Part shown: one piece after another, positions 11,063 to 22,346 of the stretch
How the letters are laid out: every line of letters begins with the position of its first letter
Position numbering within the stretch: position 1 is the first letter of the stretch
DNA from: Cubamyces lactineus
Lineage: Eukaryota > Basidiomycota > Agaricomycetes > Polyporales > Polyporaceae
Direction: 5' to 3'
Length of the DNA: 64,000 nt
NCBI GenBank assembly: GCA_022376465.1
Contig: JACDTU010000008.1
Span: 248,001-312,000, forward strand
Translations under genes and position numbers: made by a program
The notes under the pieces: model-generated
What the model saw: only the letters and a program-made list of their open reading frames with translations
What the model was told of the DNA's origin: nothing
Databases searched by the model: none

Positions 11063-11743
11063 ATGTTATCTATAAGTCACGTGTGGACCTTAAGTAAGCG
11101 GATGACTGAGCATCAATGTGGCACAACGTAGATGTGCAGTCTGACAGCTTTTCATCATCACCCATCATGGTCAGCATATCATTTGATCTTCCCATGGCCG
11201 TACAACACGCAATTCCCCAAAGTGTACAGGCCGACCAAATACCCTGCAGACTCTTCCTGCATCAACTGTGACCAGTCGCACTAGGCGAGGAAGCCGGCGA
11301 GCAGGAAGTGTGGGTCAACGTCGAGCCTACCAGCAAGGAGGTGCGCCCACGATGGTTTGTTCCCCGAGTGGGAAGCTACTGCCGATTGGTTCTCCCCAAC
11401 CAACGACGTTTCACGGGGCGGATCAGTCGCGTGGTGGAATACCAACAGACGCGTGTCATCTTGTGGGTAGAACACCCGCACTCCCCTGCGAGCATCACGC
11501 TGGCAGTACCCTACCCGTTCTTCAAGGGCACGCAGTGGTGGTACATTTAGTTGAGGAGCTGGTTTGGAGGTCTGCGACCCGACAACGACCGGCGCAACTC
11601 AGGTGAGTTTCCTTTGCATGCACACTCATACAAGTATTCACCCCATATCAGTGGCTGAACAGTTTCCGAACATCGACAAGTGGGAGCTGGACAACTACAT
11701 CCAGGGAGAGTTCCGGTATCTGTACACGAGCTGAGGATGGATA
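11063..11743 (+). repeat. dispersed repeat, copy 1, with ORF of unknown type
   Basis: An ORF encodes a basic N-terminus followed by a Trp/Arg-rich domain (WFVPRVGSYCRLVLPNQRRF near its start and PFFKGTQWWY near its end). A homologous copy lies at 50736-51430; there the similarity runs on through a C-terminal part ending NINKWELDNHIQ. In copy 1 an in-frame TAG at about 11548-11550 ends the domain early, although the tail is recognisable downstream (NIDKWELDNYIQGEF). The copy is interrupted at a TA at 11742-11743 by the 3968-bp element, and homology to copy 2 resumes at 15712. The domain is not assigned to a family. Confidence 0.7.
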
Positions 11744-11829
11744 CAGCTGGTTCCACAATGAATGCCCGACATGCGAGAGCACTCATTTTGGTGCCAAAAT
11801 GCAAGAAATGCACAAAAATGCGTGAAAAT
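11744..11829 (+). repeat. left terminal inverted repeat of the two-gene element
   Basis: Matches the reverse complement of 15626-15711 over 86 bp with 8 mismatches, all transitions and all explicable as CpG changes. It holds the sequence CCAAAATGCAAGAAATGCAC in its inner half. Confidence 0.88.
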
Positions 11830-11906
11830 CGAGAGCGTGTCCGAACCATTGCTTCCCCTCATTCTTTGCTCTTCTACTAGTACTAGACCTTTGTAATTCA
11901 CTTCTA

Positions 11907-14211
11907 ATGGCTGAAGGCAGGCGAATCACGCTTTCCAACTTCTCAGAAAAACTTGCTGAAGGAATGGCTGCCACAGAGGAGGCCATAGCAGAAGTCAACT
12001 CATTCTTGCTCTCCGACCTCGCCATTCACTCGCATTCATACAACGGTCTGAACCAGAAAGCGACAGATGCCATAATGATTCGTGCGGATTACAAGGAACG
12101 TTATGAGATATGGCGCCAGATGGTTAGGCCTCCCAGCAAAGATGGCAGGCAGACTGACCTCCTGGGGCATTCGGAGGCTGAATCAATCTGTTCAGCTGAA
12201 GGGAACTTGCATGCGGATGGGACGCCAGTACCTGAGATTGGCAATTCCAAGGGTACGTTGATTCTCACATACCATAGAAGCTCTCACCCTGACTCTGCAT
12301 CAGATGTCGAAGATGCCAATGGTGATGATGCGGCAGATACGTGCACAGACCTCAGCATTGATCTTGAGTGCACCAGTGAAGGCAGTCCGGACACGCCAGA
12401 AGAGGAAGATCACTCAACTTCTGGCTCAGGTAAGACAGAGGTCAACAAGGACTCCTCTAATGCTCTTAGTGTCATAGTGGGTCTTCTAGATGGTGGATCC
12501 CTGCCAAGAAGTGAGTTATGCTGCTACCTATAGTATGCCTACAGTTTGTGTCCTGCATCACGCTAACAAAGCCAATCACACAGAACCAGAGCGGTTGACA
12601 ATCAAGCTCAAAGTCCCTGCAACCCAACCTGCAGAGGGGTCACAGAGAGCTGGTGTCACACACAAGGTGGGAACCACCAGGAAGCCTAGACATAGCCCGT
12701 TGGGAGTGCGTTCAAGACAGCACACACCCCATGCGAAAAAGTGCCACCTCCCACGTTCAAAGGCAAGCAGCAAGGGCAAGTCTTGTGCTCATGGCACCCG
12801 CCGCAAAAGTCCACATGGTGAGCCTGATGGCTTGGATGCGGACCCCCTGCTGGAGGCGCTTGAACCTGAGGATGAAGAAGATGCCCCCATTCCAACAGCA
12901 GATGGAGAGTCAAGCCGAAAGTGCAAGCGTGGACGCCCTTTGTCTCCTAACCCACTCCTCACCCTCGACAAGGCACTTTCCCCCAGTGATCAGTCATTCT
13001 CCATTGCTGCGTTCATCGACATGGAGTTGCCTGCGAAGGTAGTGAAGCCAAAGACCTCCTGGGGAATGGAGAAACAGGTGAAACAGGATCTGTTGCGCTT
13101 TGGTCCCTTCCAGATCCAGCACCAGACAACTTGGGAGGGGTTACTCAATGAGGTCGCACGTTGTGTGCTGACCAATCGGGAGAATCTCAGTGTCTTGCTG
13201 ATACGCTGGAGGTGGACAGTTGTATGGGGAAAGGATTCAACTATTGTCAATTCACAGTTCCTTCCTTTGGTCAATGTGGAGGGGTTTGAGTGGTTGATGA
13301 AATCTGTGCGCAATCTTGCTGTGAGTGGTGCTCTGACAGGCAATGAGGCGATCATCATCAGCATGGGCCAACCCCATTCGGTGCGAAGCAAACCTAGCCT
13401 AGTGAGTTATGCTCTGATGAGGGTGGTTGTAACTTGCTCGCTGCTTACTACTAGCCCATAGCCATGGACACCTCTTGTGGAAAGTCACAAGGCACAGCCA
13501 GTAACTTCCGAAGGCTCAGAGCGTACAGATGCCATCTATGCAGATGGCATCCCCGGCTCATCTCAAGGGCTTGACTTACCTCCATTCGACTCATTGCCAT
13601 GTGCGGAGAGCTTGAAGAACAAGGTACTGTGTGTTGTCTGAACTAAGTGATGAAGTGTGCTTAGTAGATTGTATAGGTTGCCCTTGAGGAGACCCTTGCT
13701 CCTATCCTGGAGGTTTTGATGCGCAAGCACCCTGTGGGTACTTGCAACCAGCACCCTGGCCTACGCTGCTATCAGTATGCCCTTTTCAACTGGCATTTCG
13801 AGCTGAACAGCGTGCGGCTGAAGGTTTGGGCTGCAGCCATCTATCAAGTACATTTCTCTTTCATATCGCTCAGATAGGTTCCTAATGTTAGTTTCTCAGC
13901 GTCAACATGGTGTTAACTATGATATACCCCCCATTGGCAGCCAGTTCTTCCAGGTGAACCAGACTAACAATGGCTTCCATATGCCTGTTGGAGGCAACAT
14001 TGCTCCTGGTCGTCTTCAACCACTGGGAACAATGCCTGCAGGACTGCAGCCTACCTATATGACATTCCCAGCTGGCTGGGGCGTACACCCTGCTTATGCT
14101 GTCCAATATCCTTCTTACCCGTATACATTTGTTCAAGCGCTGAACACTCTCGGTACGCCTATGTTCATGTCAACCATGTTTCCTCCCCTGCCCCCACCCC
14201 CGCCATTCTAG
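11907..14211 (+). CDS. cargo gene of the Tc1/mariner-like element, unknown function
   Basis: Predicted exons are 11907-12510, 12584-13401, 13462-13623, 13677-13847 and 13900-14211. The four introns of 52-73 nt have GT-AG ends and keep the frame throughout, giving 688 residues. The N-terminal 80 residues are helical (MAEGRRITLSNFSEKLAEGM), and an acidic Ser/Thr region follows. Residues about 200-350 are basic and nuclear-like, with RKCKRGRPLSP near 310. A folded block around 350-470 contains FGPFQIQHQTTWEGLL. Near residue 540 is the Cys/His-containing segment HPVGTCNQHPGLRCYQY, followed by NWHFELN. The tail is Pro/Met/Tyr-rich and ends in polyproline. Related proteins appear, from memory, to be multi-copy and unnamed in agaricomycetes. 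No enzyme motif is visible. The intact frame next to a broken transposase is notable. Exon borders are inferred from sequence only. Confidence 0.75.
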
Positions 14212-14406
14212 GTTTGCTTCTTTTCTGTTCACGTCAATCATTGATATCGTATATCCCAAGTTGTTCCCTAATCAATTACACTTCACAGCATAAATCTCTA
14301 TAATTTTGACATTCTTTCGCAGATCCCTTGTGGTACCGTTCACATGTTCCTTGATTTTCACCATAGCTACAATAACAGAGACATTCCATTGGATCCATTG
14401 AGTGCA

Positions 14407-15542
14407 TCAAGCATACTCCAAGTATCCCACATGTGCATACCAGCCATGAGCTTTCTCTGCCGTCACTGCAGCCATCACAGCTTCCATAAGGCCAATCTCT
14501 GGTGTCTGGCTGCACCTTGATGTTAAGCCATGATGGTGTAAATAATACTTGACTATGTCATCATTAGCATCAGCATATAGATGAGGGATTGGGCATCCTA
14601 CCGCAGCTGAATGCCTCCGATGGGATTCCAGTCGGGTGAGTAAGGAGGTAGAAAGGTCAGGAGGCAAACTGATACACAACATACATATGTCAGCCTCTGA
14701 GCATAATTAATGCTATATGGTCTGAAAGAACGTACCGGCTGCTTCAATCGCTTCACGGACTGCGTCGCTTTTGTGGGTCCGGCAGTTGTCAAGCACAAGG
14801 ATGCTATTCGGACCTGGGAATGGATTCATCATAGGAAGCTTTGGGCATCATTTAGCTCGAGCAACAGACAGCAAGGATATATAGCTCACCAAGTCCAAGA
14901 CAACCCAGTCATAGAATGTGACACTATCGATCGAGCCCGGGACCACACGGACCATCAGGATTCCATGAAGCGAGAGTGCAGGGAGTATGCTGTAACGGAC
15001 TCCACGATCTGTTGAGGTGAACTCAAACGCTCACTCCCCAACGGGACACACCCATACTGACGAAGGACCGTCTGTTCATCCTTGCTGGACTCGTCTGCAA
15101 AGACAAGTTGGTCAGCACAGAATAGAGAGGTGATCTGCTGCTTCCATTCGTTGCGTGCAGTGTTGTCACGCTGGGCTGCGATGCGACAAAGCTTTTTCTG
15201 TGACAGTCCAAGTTTCTTGAGTGCACGGTGGATGGTCGTCTTCACCACTTGAACATTGTATCAGACTGCAAACCACTCTGCAAGCTCATCAAGGTATATC
15301 GTAGGAGACGACTTAACAAGTTCCGTGAGCTCCGAGAGCATGTCTGGGGACAGCACTCATCGTCTTCCACACAAATATCTTCGGCTCTCAAGGTTGTCTC
15401 CGTGGTCGTACAGTGTTTGCCATTGAACCAAGATGCATTTTGAGATTCCAAGGCTCGCTTGGATATCCTTGACTGTGGTTCCGATAGAGAGCAGAAGAAG
15501 TGCACGTTCCTTCAAGTCAGGCCTGATATTGCGGCCTGGCAT
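14407..15542 (-). pseudogene. Tc1/mariner-type transposase, decayed
   Basis: The ATG is at 15542 (MPGRNIRPDLKERALLLLS) and the last codons, ending GYLEYA, stop at 14407. An N-terminal HTH region is followed by HRALKKLGLSQKKLCRIAAQ, then the catalytic blocks VFADESSKDE, SILVLDNCRTHK and LPPYSPDWNPI. Two in-frame TGA codons sit where Arg fits the family (after GRR and after EWFAV). A one-base frameshift occurs near 15020, and two bases are missing in the block that should read NPIEEAFS, removing the last catalytic acid. Short introns of about 50-90 nt interrupt the later exons, for example 14534-14582 approximately. The C-terminal AVTAEKAHGWY motif matches basidiomycete transposases of this type. 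Confidence 0.82.
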
Positions 15543-15625
15543 GGCAAAAGGAGGGTGCACGGCTCACCAGGAAGAAAAGCTTGAGCAGCTAGAGCGATGA
15601 GTAGCGACAGACTCACTGTGCGAGC

Positions 15626-15711
15626 ATTTTCACGCATTTTCGTGCATTTCTTGCATTTTGGCGCCGAAACGAGCGCTCTCGCGCATCGGGCATTCATTGT
15701 GGAACCAGCTG
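15626..15711 (-). repeat. right terminal inverted repeat of the two-gene element
   Basis: Inverted partner of 11744-11829. It keeps more CpG sites than the left copy. It is flanked by TA at 15712-15713 and then by host repeat sequence homologous to the 51.4-kb copy. Confidence 0.88.
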
Positions 15712-15713
15712 TA

Positions 15714-17519
15714 ACGGGCATGGACTCCTTAAACACTCATTTGGACAGTTGTTCTTTTGCAATCTCAATGGTCACTTGTTCTTCCTTGTGTCATGTATCC
15801 ACAGCACCCACCAAGGTTCGGAGGCAGTGAAGGGAGCAACGGAGGCAGCGCAAGGCTATGTTGATGGTATTCCTTGGCGCTATGCACAGCCCAGAGGACG
15901 ACTAATTGACGCAGCCATGTGAAGTTCTGGAATGTTCTAGCAGGATCTAGGAGATACCAGGAAACACGAGAAGGGACCAGGAGGTTCTCTGGACAATTCA
16001 CGGCCCGGGACCTTCTGGAATCTTCAGAACAATAGACAAGGCAGTGAGTGCACAGCCGTGAGGCAGTGCACACACCCGGATGATAGGGAACTTGGAGGGC
16101 CGGGTCAGCCTAGGTCCTTGTCAAGAACATCCTAGAGAGTTGCGGAATGTGTTGGAAGGTTCAAGGACATTGTCAGTCAGCCAGTAGATAGTGATTTGTA
16201 ATGTAGATGGAATGCACTGGAAGCTTTTTGGGAGAGTATATATACGTTGTAAGCCACTGCAGGTCGGGCCTTAGCGGCAGAGTCCGGGGTTTAGCAGCCT
16301 GAGTGCAGACATTGTTGAAGGATAGGATTGGGATATAGGGATAAGGAGAACAGGATAGGAAGGTTCTCAGGTCATTGACCATCGGACAGGACATGCAGCC
16401 GAGCGGGTTAGCTAGGGGAAACTCTGCCAGCTCTATTGATGCATTTTAGGGTAGGTAGAGGCAGCTTCTGGGACTTGCTGGAAGATTTTCTCAAGGAGGA
16501 TTCTGAGATCTACAGGGCCTAGGGAGAAGAGGTCAGATCTCGCAAAGGTACAGTAGACTTTGTTTGTTTCATGGGAATTCCGTAGGTTCGTTTGCGTATC
16601 ACTGCCAAGTAAGGGCAGACCCCGAACTCGGCAGAGCCACTGTCTGGAAAGGAGGAAAACCGACAAGCTTTGTGGCAATGTGAGGTGTATTGGTTTGAGT
16701 TCTTTGAAGACGCGTGACTAGGAGACGTATTTCTGACTCATTTTCATTCACCTTCTTCATAGGATCATTGGCATTACCGCTTTCGGTCGAAGATTTTGAT
16801 TGCTCTTAAGTAGGTAGTTTTCTCACACAACCCTCTTTTCACCCCTTTTCAATTTGTACCCCACACAAGCAGCCACCACCCTGACCTCACTCGCGACAGT
16901 GCGACCTGTAAAACATTTACATTTACAATCTGCCCATGCAGCAAAGCCCGGGGAAGGGTCTGGCTGGGGATCCTTGGTTGATGCAGTGGCGCATCCCAGC
17001 ATGGCGGTCAGTGGCAGGTTAGATTATGATGAAGTTTGTATTGGGGAAGATGTTGTCAGTGGGTATCACTAGCATCCAATCTATGAGATATAGGCTGATT
17101 GAAAAGAGGTATTAGAGCATTCTGCCGGAGAGCCCGAGATTGCCCTTCCATCCACTGATACTCCCAACCCTGAGTGCGCGCTGGGTCCAGTACCAGCTGC
17201 CCCACCTGCTATTGTTGATTCTTCAGCCAACGAGGCTGTGGATGGTGCTGTTGCAAGCGCACAGCGGAACCTCTGGGCTGGCCGCACATGGTATCAGCAA
17301 CCAACCATTGAGGGATGAGGATGAGGATGAGAGTGCTGGACTGAGCAGAAAGGAGCAATGGTTGGGACGTGATGTTAAGATCAAAGGAAGATACAAGGAG
17401 AACAAGAATGAGCAGGGAGAGGTTGGTATGAACAAGGATGAAGAGGACAAGTATGGAGCAATTTTGGTGTGAGATGAACTTGCAGAGTCTATGATACGTG
17501 CAGGGCTTGTAACTGGTGA
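15714..17519. other. stretch without a supportable gene; TATA-like box
   Basis: From about 15850 to 16450 the sequence has the look of an LTR or promoter region, with TATATATACG near 16236, but no matching terminal TG/CA pair or partner copy was found. The part from 16850 to 17519 may hold decayed upstream exons of the tnp2 gene, seen as scattered Pro/Ala-rich frames. Confidence 0.4.
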
Positions 17520-19560
17520 GTGGAGTACCATATTTGTAAGGCAAATTGTTATTTATATAGTTTCCGTGCAGCTGAGAACCTGATGGAGAGTAACCTCAAT
17601 ATTCTCCATCCATTTGCCCTCAAGGTTGAGACGAATATGCCTGGAACCATGTTTGCAAAGCTCCCCTATGCTTTTCCTCACAGTCACATCAGGAGCTGGA
17701 AGACTATTCAGTCTCATGTGGCTCAACTCTCAAGTTTTGAACCGCAGCTATATCATTGTTGTGTCAACTCTTGCTACGCTTTCACTGGACCGCATGCCAA
17801 CAGCCAGGTATGCCCTTACTGCAAGGCCGACCATTACAACTCCAATGGCCAACCATGGGAACTATTTGTCTATCTCCCCATCATTCTGCATTTGAAGGCG
17901 TACCTTGCAAATCACATGGCTAAGAAGATGCAGTATCAAGCCAAGGAACACATCCATGAGCCAGGAGTTATCAAGGATGTCATGGACTCGGAACACTATC
18001 ATGCCCTACTTGCGAAGGCTATCACAGTCGACGGAAAGGTACTCAACCACAAGTTTTTGAAAGACATCCATGATGTTGCACTCGGACTATCAACCAACGG
18101 CTTCGCGCAATTTAAGTGTCGCTCAATGACTGCTTGGCCCCTCATTCTCTTCAACTACAACCTCCCCCCTGAGATCCGCTTTTATCTGGAGAAAATCCTT
18201 GGCCTAGGTGTTATTGCCAGCCCGAAGAAGCCTGTTGACTTCAACTCATTCCTCTGGCCACTTGTGCAAGAGATGCTCCGTCTGTCTGTTAGGGTCCATG
18301 CCTACGATTCTCTCACGGACGAGTTCCTTGCTTTTTGTGCTTATCTCATCTTGGTCTTTGGCGACATTCCTGCAGTATCCATGGTCATAGGTATGAAAGG
18401 CCATTATGGCCTCTCGTTATGTCAAATGTGTGAGAGCAAGGGTGTCCACATCCTTGGCTCGCGGGCCACAACCCACTATGTTCCGCTAGACCATTTGCAG
18501 CACCCTCAAGTTCTACAAGATTCCACTCTAGTTTGCTCATATGACCCTACACATCTCCTGCTCCATACACACACATTGTTTATGGCACAAGCACATGAGG
18601 TTCAGTTTGCGGACATGCAGACTGAGTCAGAGTGATTGGCCAAGCAATACGGCATTAAGGGGGTTTCTGCCCTCAGTGTCCTCTCATTGCTCAGTTTTCC
18701 TCAGTCATTTCCCTATGACTTCATTCACCTGCTCTGGGAGAATGTTGTCAAGAATCTAATGCAGCTCTGGACTGGCACGTACAAGGACCTCAATGAAGGG
18801 AACGAGCAATATCAGCTTGCAACAGCTCTTTGGGAGGAAACAGGTCGGCCGGCGCTGCGTTGGGTGATTTCATCCCGTAAGTCTTCGGCCCTCAGCCACC
18901 AAACGTTGCAAGCGATAACACATCATGGATGGCCGACACCCGTTCATTCTGAACACCGTACACCGCACCTGTCCTTCTCCAAGGCCGCTTTTTGCAAAAT
19001 AAGTATTATGGCCACTTTGTGTTGAACTCACCAGGCTCATAATAAGCCTATGTCTCCAATTGAAGATCACCACCGCAGAAATAGAAGATGTTGGTACAGG
19101 CCTCATCAAATGGGTGCAAACATACAAAAAAGTAAGTCTTCCTCCCAACTCAAAGCCTCCTCGTCGTCCAAAGCCTAGTATGCTTTCATGCCATATATGG
19201 TTGTGTGAACCACTGACCTGTTTGTTGGCAGGTACGACTACCCGCACAATCCCCACTGCCTTTCTGCTACTCCCCTCACCATCCACGCTCTTCTCCACAT
19301 TGCAGACAGCATCCGTCTCATGGGCCCAGCCTGGGCTTCGTGGGCCTTCCCCATGGAGCATTATTGTGGTCGCCTCCAGCCCACCATCCACAGCTGTTGA
19401 CATCCCTATGCTAGCCTCAACCGCTACTGTCTTGACTCCATGCATCTTGACCACATCAAGTTGCTGTGCACCCTCCGAGAGGCCCTCTGCATGTGTCCCA
19501 GCATCGCAAGACATCAAGCAATGTCCATACCAGGCTGTGAGTACCTAGCCCTAGCTTGTG
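17520..19560 (+). pseudogene. tnp2-family (CACTA/EnSpm-like) transposase
   Basis: The frame contains a Cys cluster (CCVNSC, then CPYCKADHYNS), then DVALGLSTNGFAQFK, then LILFNYNLPPEIRFYLEKIL, then YLILVFGDIPAVSM and GLSLCQMCESKG. This order is typical of the Transposase_21/tnp2 family of CACTA-like elements. The first long ORF ends at TGA 18633-18635, but the frame continues in phase (LAKQYGIKGVSAL, then FPYDFIHLLWENVVKN); Arg fits the stop position. After a frame change near 18870 the C-terminal region resumes at about 19230 (LTIHALLHIADSIRLMGPAW) with another TGA at 19398-19400. The start codon was not resolved and no CACTA termini were found. A full-length enzyme would cut and paste its element; this copy is inactive. 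Confidence 0.85.
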
Positions 19561-20294
19561 TTATGGCCCACGAGCATGATTCCGCTGCTGTCCGCTGACT
19601 AGCTCACCACAAATGACATATGTATCCTTCTCCCTGCCAGCAAAAGCATTACTCCTGAACGTGGACTCCTTGACAAGATAGTCAGCACATTGTGCATACA
19701 TCTGACCACTACTCCCACAGCTGTCCACACAGCTCTTCTCCCTATGGTACACAAGTGGGCAAAGGTCCATATTCTCAACAGCGGCAACACTTTATGGGCC
19801 TCAGACATGGACCTCAGAAGTCTGGAGGATGGCCGTGATGCGAGCTTTGTTCATGTGAGTTGTCCACCCTACTAGTATGCCCGTCTGTCGCAGCTGACGA
19901 TAATATCTTATATTGATAGTATGAACTCCTTGTTGACAAGAATGCACACTATCGTAATCGCCCTGTAGATCATAGTTTGTTAAGCTAACTATACATTGGG
20001 CGGAGATCTCCTCCCGACTGTGACATACAATGAGCCTCATCAACTAGAATGCCCTGATGGCACCTGATGTTCTGAGATGCGTGAATACCTCCTGAGAGCT
20101 TGAGTAGTGGATGCACATCTCAGGAGACATTAGCACCACTTGATATTTGCGGATTTCGAGGTCCTATTGCATATTGACATCAGAAACACTGACATCTCAG
20201 TGTTGGGAAATCATCCTACCTTGTGAACCTGCTCAGCCCATGTGTCTCCATTCACAGCTATGGCGTGTAACACCATCTTGCAAAAGCAACGTGC
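19561..20294. other. stretch without a supportable gene
   Basis: No ORF with recognisable content on either strand. It may be decayed tail sequence of the tnp2 element. Confidence 0.4.
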
Positions 20295-20785
20295 TGTTAC
20301 GCTTTCGAGTGTGACTCTTAAACTATCAAGCCTTTAGACATCAATGAATAGATAGCTTATAGCTCTAATATGTTCAGTTGAAAGCGAGTTAACAAGCAAT
20401 ATGAGTTTGTAATTTGCGAAGAGACTGAAAGCTGAGGGTCGCTTTATGGCGTCGCCTCTTATATACATCTACAAAGAGTAAAGAGAAGAATGTTCTAGCA
20501 TATTCAAGGACTTTCTGGTACATTGTAGTCAGTGCTAGTTGAATCTACTACCACTGTGGCAGTGCTGCTGTGCACCGCGGGCGGCTGCGCAGAAGCAACT
20601 GTGCATCCCTATATGGTAAGTATAGAGTAAGTGCTAGAAAGTCCTAGCTGAGACGAGAACATTCCTGAACTAAAGAACCATAGCCACAGTCCTAGAGTCC
20701 GCCATATATGTATCGTACAGGGAACGAAGCACAAGTCCATAACAAATCATAAAGTTCATGACCCACCAACTGTACGGTTGTAACA
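20295..20785 (-). repeat. solo LTR, family A
   Basis: A 491-bp LTR whose plus-strand ends are TGTTACGC and TTGTAACA. The promoter (TATATAAGAGGCGACGCC) points to the minus strand. It is directly flanked by GTGC on both sides (20291-20294 and 20786-20789), a 4-bp target duplication. It is homologous over most of its length to 6731-7201 and 31149-31694. No internal retroelement sequence of matching orientation adjoins it, so it is read as a solo LTR. Confidence 0.87.
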
Positions 20786-20998
20786 GTGCATATCAAAATA
20801 GACTTGTACCATGTGTTCCTTGTCAGCAAAGTGGTGCTCGGGTGTAAAGACGAGGACTCCAGCAAATTCTGGGTCATCAAACAGAGCCCAGACACAGGTG
20901 AGAATGTCACAGTAGTAAATTCAAATTGTGAAGTTTGTACAGCACCTATTGTATATTCATAACATCAGCTCCCCCTCTGCTGAAGGTGGTCCTCCACC
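20786..20998 (-). repeat. probable start of a gypsy 3' LTR with polypurine tract
   Basis: On the minus strand a purine tract (GCAGAGGGGGAGCTGA, around 20965-20980) is directly followed by TGTTATGAATATACAATAGG at 20964. This resembles the start of the LTR at 31149 for about 40 bp before diverging. The position right after the 3' ORF of the gypsy suits its 3' LTR. The rest of that LTR was not found. Confidence 0.5.
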
Positions 20999-22280
20999 TT
21001 AGAAATCAACTATAGCATTAGGGCTTCTCTCAACAACCTCTGGACAATCAATGTCCAAAGCTATGTTGATAAGATCAACTTTATAACCCACCACCCGAAT
21101 GTGATCCCACAGTGTACACTCCATTGTTGACATACCTAGAGCTTGGTGGTAAGTCATCAGGATACGTTCTGCTTTGACCCTGAAAGCAGAGAAATTTCCC
21201 CATCAATCAATAACAATTTCAACAAGAAGGGAAGCCGCTTTAGTAGTCCCCACTGAAGCCTCAGGCCACCGGAGATGGTATATCACCATAATATGAGTGA
21301 CTGAAGTACCGGAAGAGTTGTTGGGGACCATGAAGATATTGCTGTTCGAGTTGATGTAACCAAGTTGATCCTCTCTGGTTCCTCAAAAAAAACTGCATCG
21401 TCCATGAGGACCCTCGATGTTCTTGGAGAGAGTTGTCAGAGGAGGGGGAGGAGGAGAGGGAGCCCTAACAGCGACCTTGAGGGCGTTGTGGAACTCCTCT
21501 TCCGAAAGTTCATCAACGGTGCTGAGCTCAAGATGATTGAGCTCCGGGAGTAAGTCGAAAGACTCGACCTCAGAGCAAGGCGAGTCGGAATGAGAGGAGA
21601 TGAGGGAGGGAGTGGACTCCTCGACCGGAGTCAGACCCCACTTGATAGCCTCCTCCTCAGGGTCAGGGGTGGAAACCTTCCAAGGGTCTGTCGAGGGAGT
21701 GGACCATCCTCCAGAGTGCTCCTCATCCTTGTCTTCATCCTCATCTGAGGAATCTGCTCTGAAAGGGTTCTAGACACGTAGGCCAGAAAATGTGCCCCCA
21801 GTCTTGAGTACTGTGCTGGTTGTGAAGCGGCATGAGATCCGAGAGAACCCCCGCGACCTGAGGGTTAGCGAGCATAGACATGACTTTCTCTGCCACATGG
21901 ATCACTACTTGGTAGGCCTCACTCACAACCTGAACCACCTTCTTCTTCTCCGACTTGGGTGCCAGTGTTCTCTTGTTGTATTTGAGGAGAACGGCGTAGG
22001 AGGAAGTGGCCCTAGCCAGAGCACGGTAGACGTCAATGAGGTCCTTGACCTCGGGGAGATGAGAGACCCTAGCCTTGACATGGCTGTAGAGGTCGGGATG
22101 GACGATAACCCAGCCAATACAATCGGCGAGGGTACCTTTGTCGTGAATGGACACGTGTTGGGGAAGATGATTGTAGAATACCGTTCGCCATTCACGAATG
22201 AAGTTAGGAGGGCGAGGGATATAACGTCTCGAGCCCTCAGTGAAGCGACGTTCAGTGAGACAAGTGCGAGTGTAGACCAT
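20999..22280 (-). pseudogene. extra 3' ORF of a chromodomain gypsy, unknown function
   Basis: The ORF begins at ATG 22280, only 66 bp after the chromodomain stop and on the same strand. The first 179 codons are intact (MVYTRTCLTERRFTEGSRRY, then FIREWRTVFYNHLPQ and CIGWVIVHPDLYSHVKARV). After a frame change near 21760 the coding pattern continues as an acidic Ser/Pro-rich stretch, then, after another slip in a T-run near 21390, as FEEPERINLVTSTRTAIFMV. One TGA near 21205 sits where Arg would fit (VIDRWGNF). It ends at TAA 20999-21001. No domain was recognised: it has no zinc knuckle, signal peptide or membrane segment, so neither gag nor env can be claimed. Its place between pol and the LTR is the main clue. 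Confidence 0.6.
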
Positions 22281-22346
22281 TGTGAAGTTATGAGAATTGT
22301 TGAGAAAATTCGAAGAAATATTTGAGAGGGAAGTGCGTTGACTCTT

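Larger units (their letters stand above)
11744..15711. mobile_element. two-gene Tc1/mariner-like transposon
   Basis: A 3968-bp unit is bounded by 86-bp terminal inverted repeats starting CAGCTGGTTCCACAATGAAT and flanked by TA on both sides (11742-11743 and 15712-15713), the signature of Tc1/mariner. The copy of the same host repeat at 51420-51470 is uninterrupted and aligns across the junction, so it acts as an empty site. Inside are two convergent genes: a decayed transposase on the minus strand starting 170 bp inside the right end, and a five-exon plus-strand gene starting 163 bp inside the left end. Tc1/mariner elements normally carry only a transposase, so the second gene is unusual cargo. 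The transposase is dead, so this copy could only move in trans. Confidence 0.87.

Noticed and set aside
20295..20785. 3' LTR of the neighbouring gypsy
   Set aside because: It has its own flanking GTGC duplication and does not follow a polypurine tract; a different LTR-like start at 20964 fits that role better.
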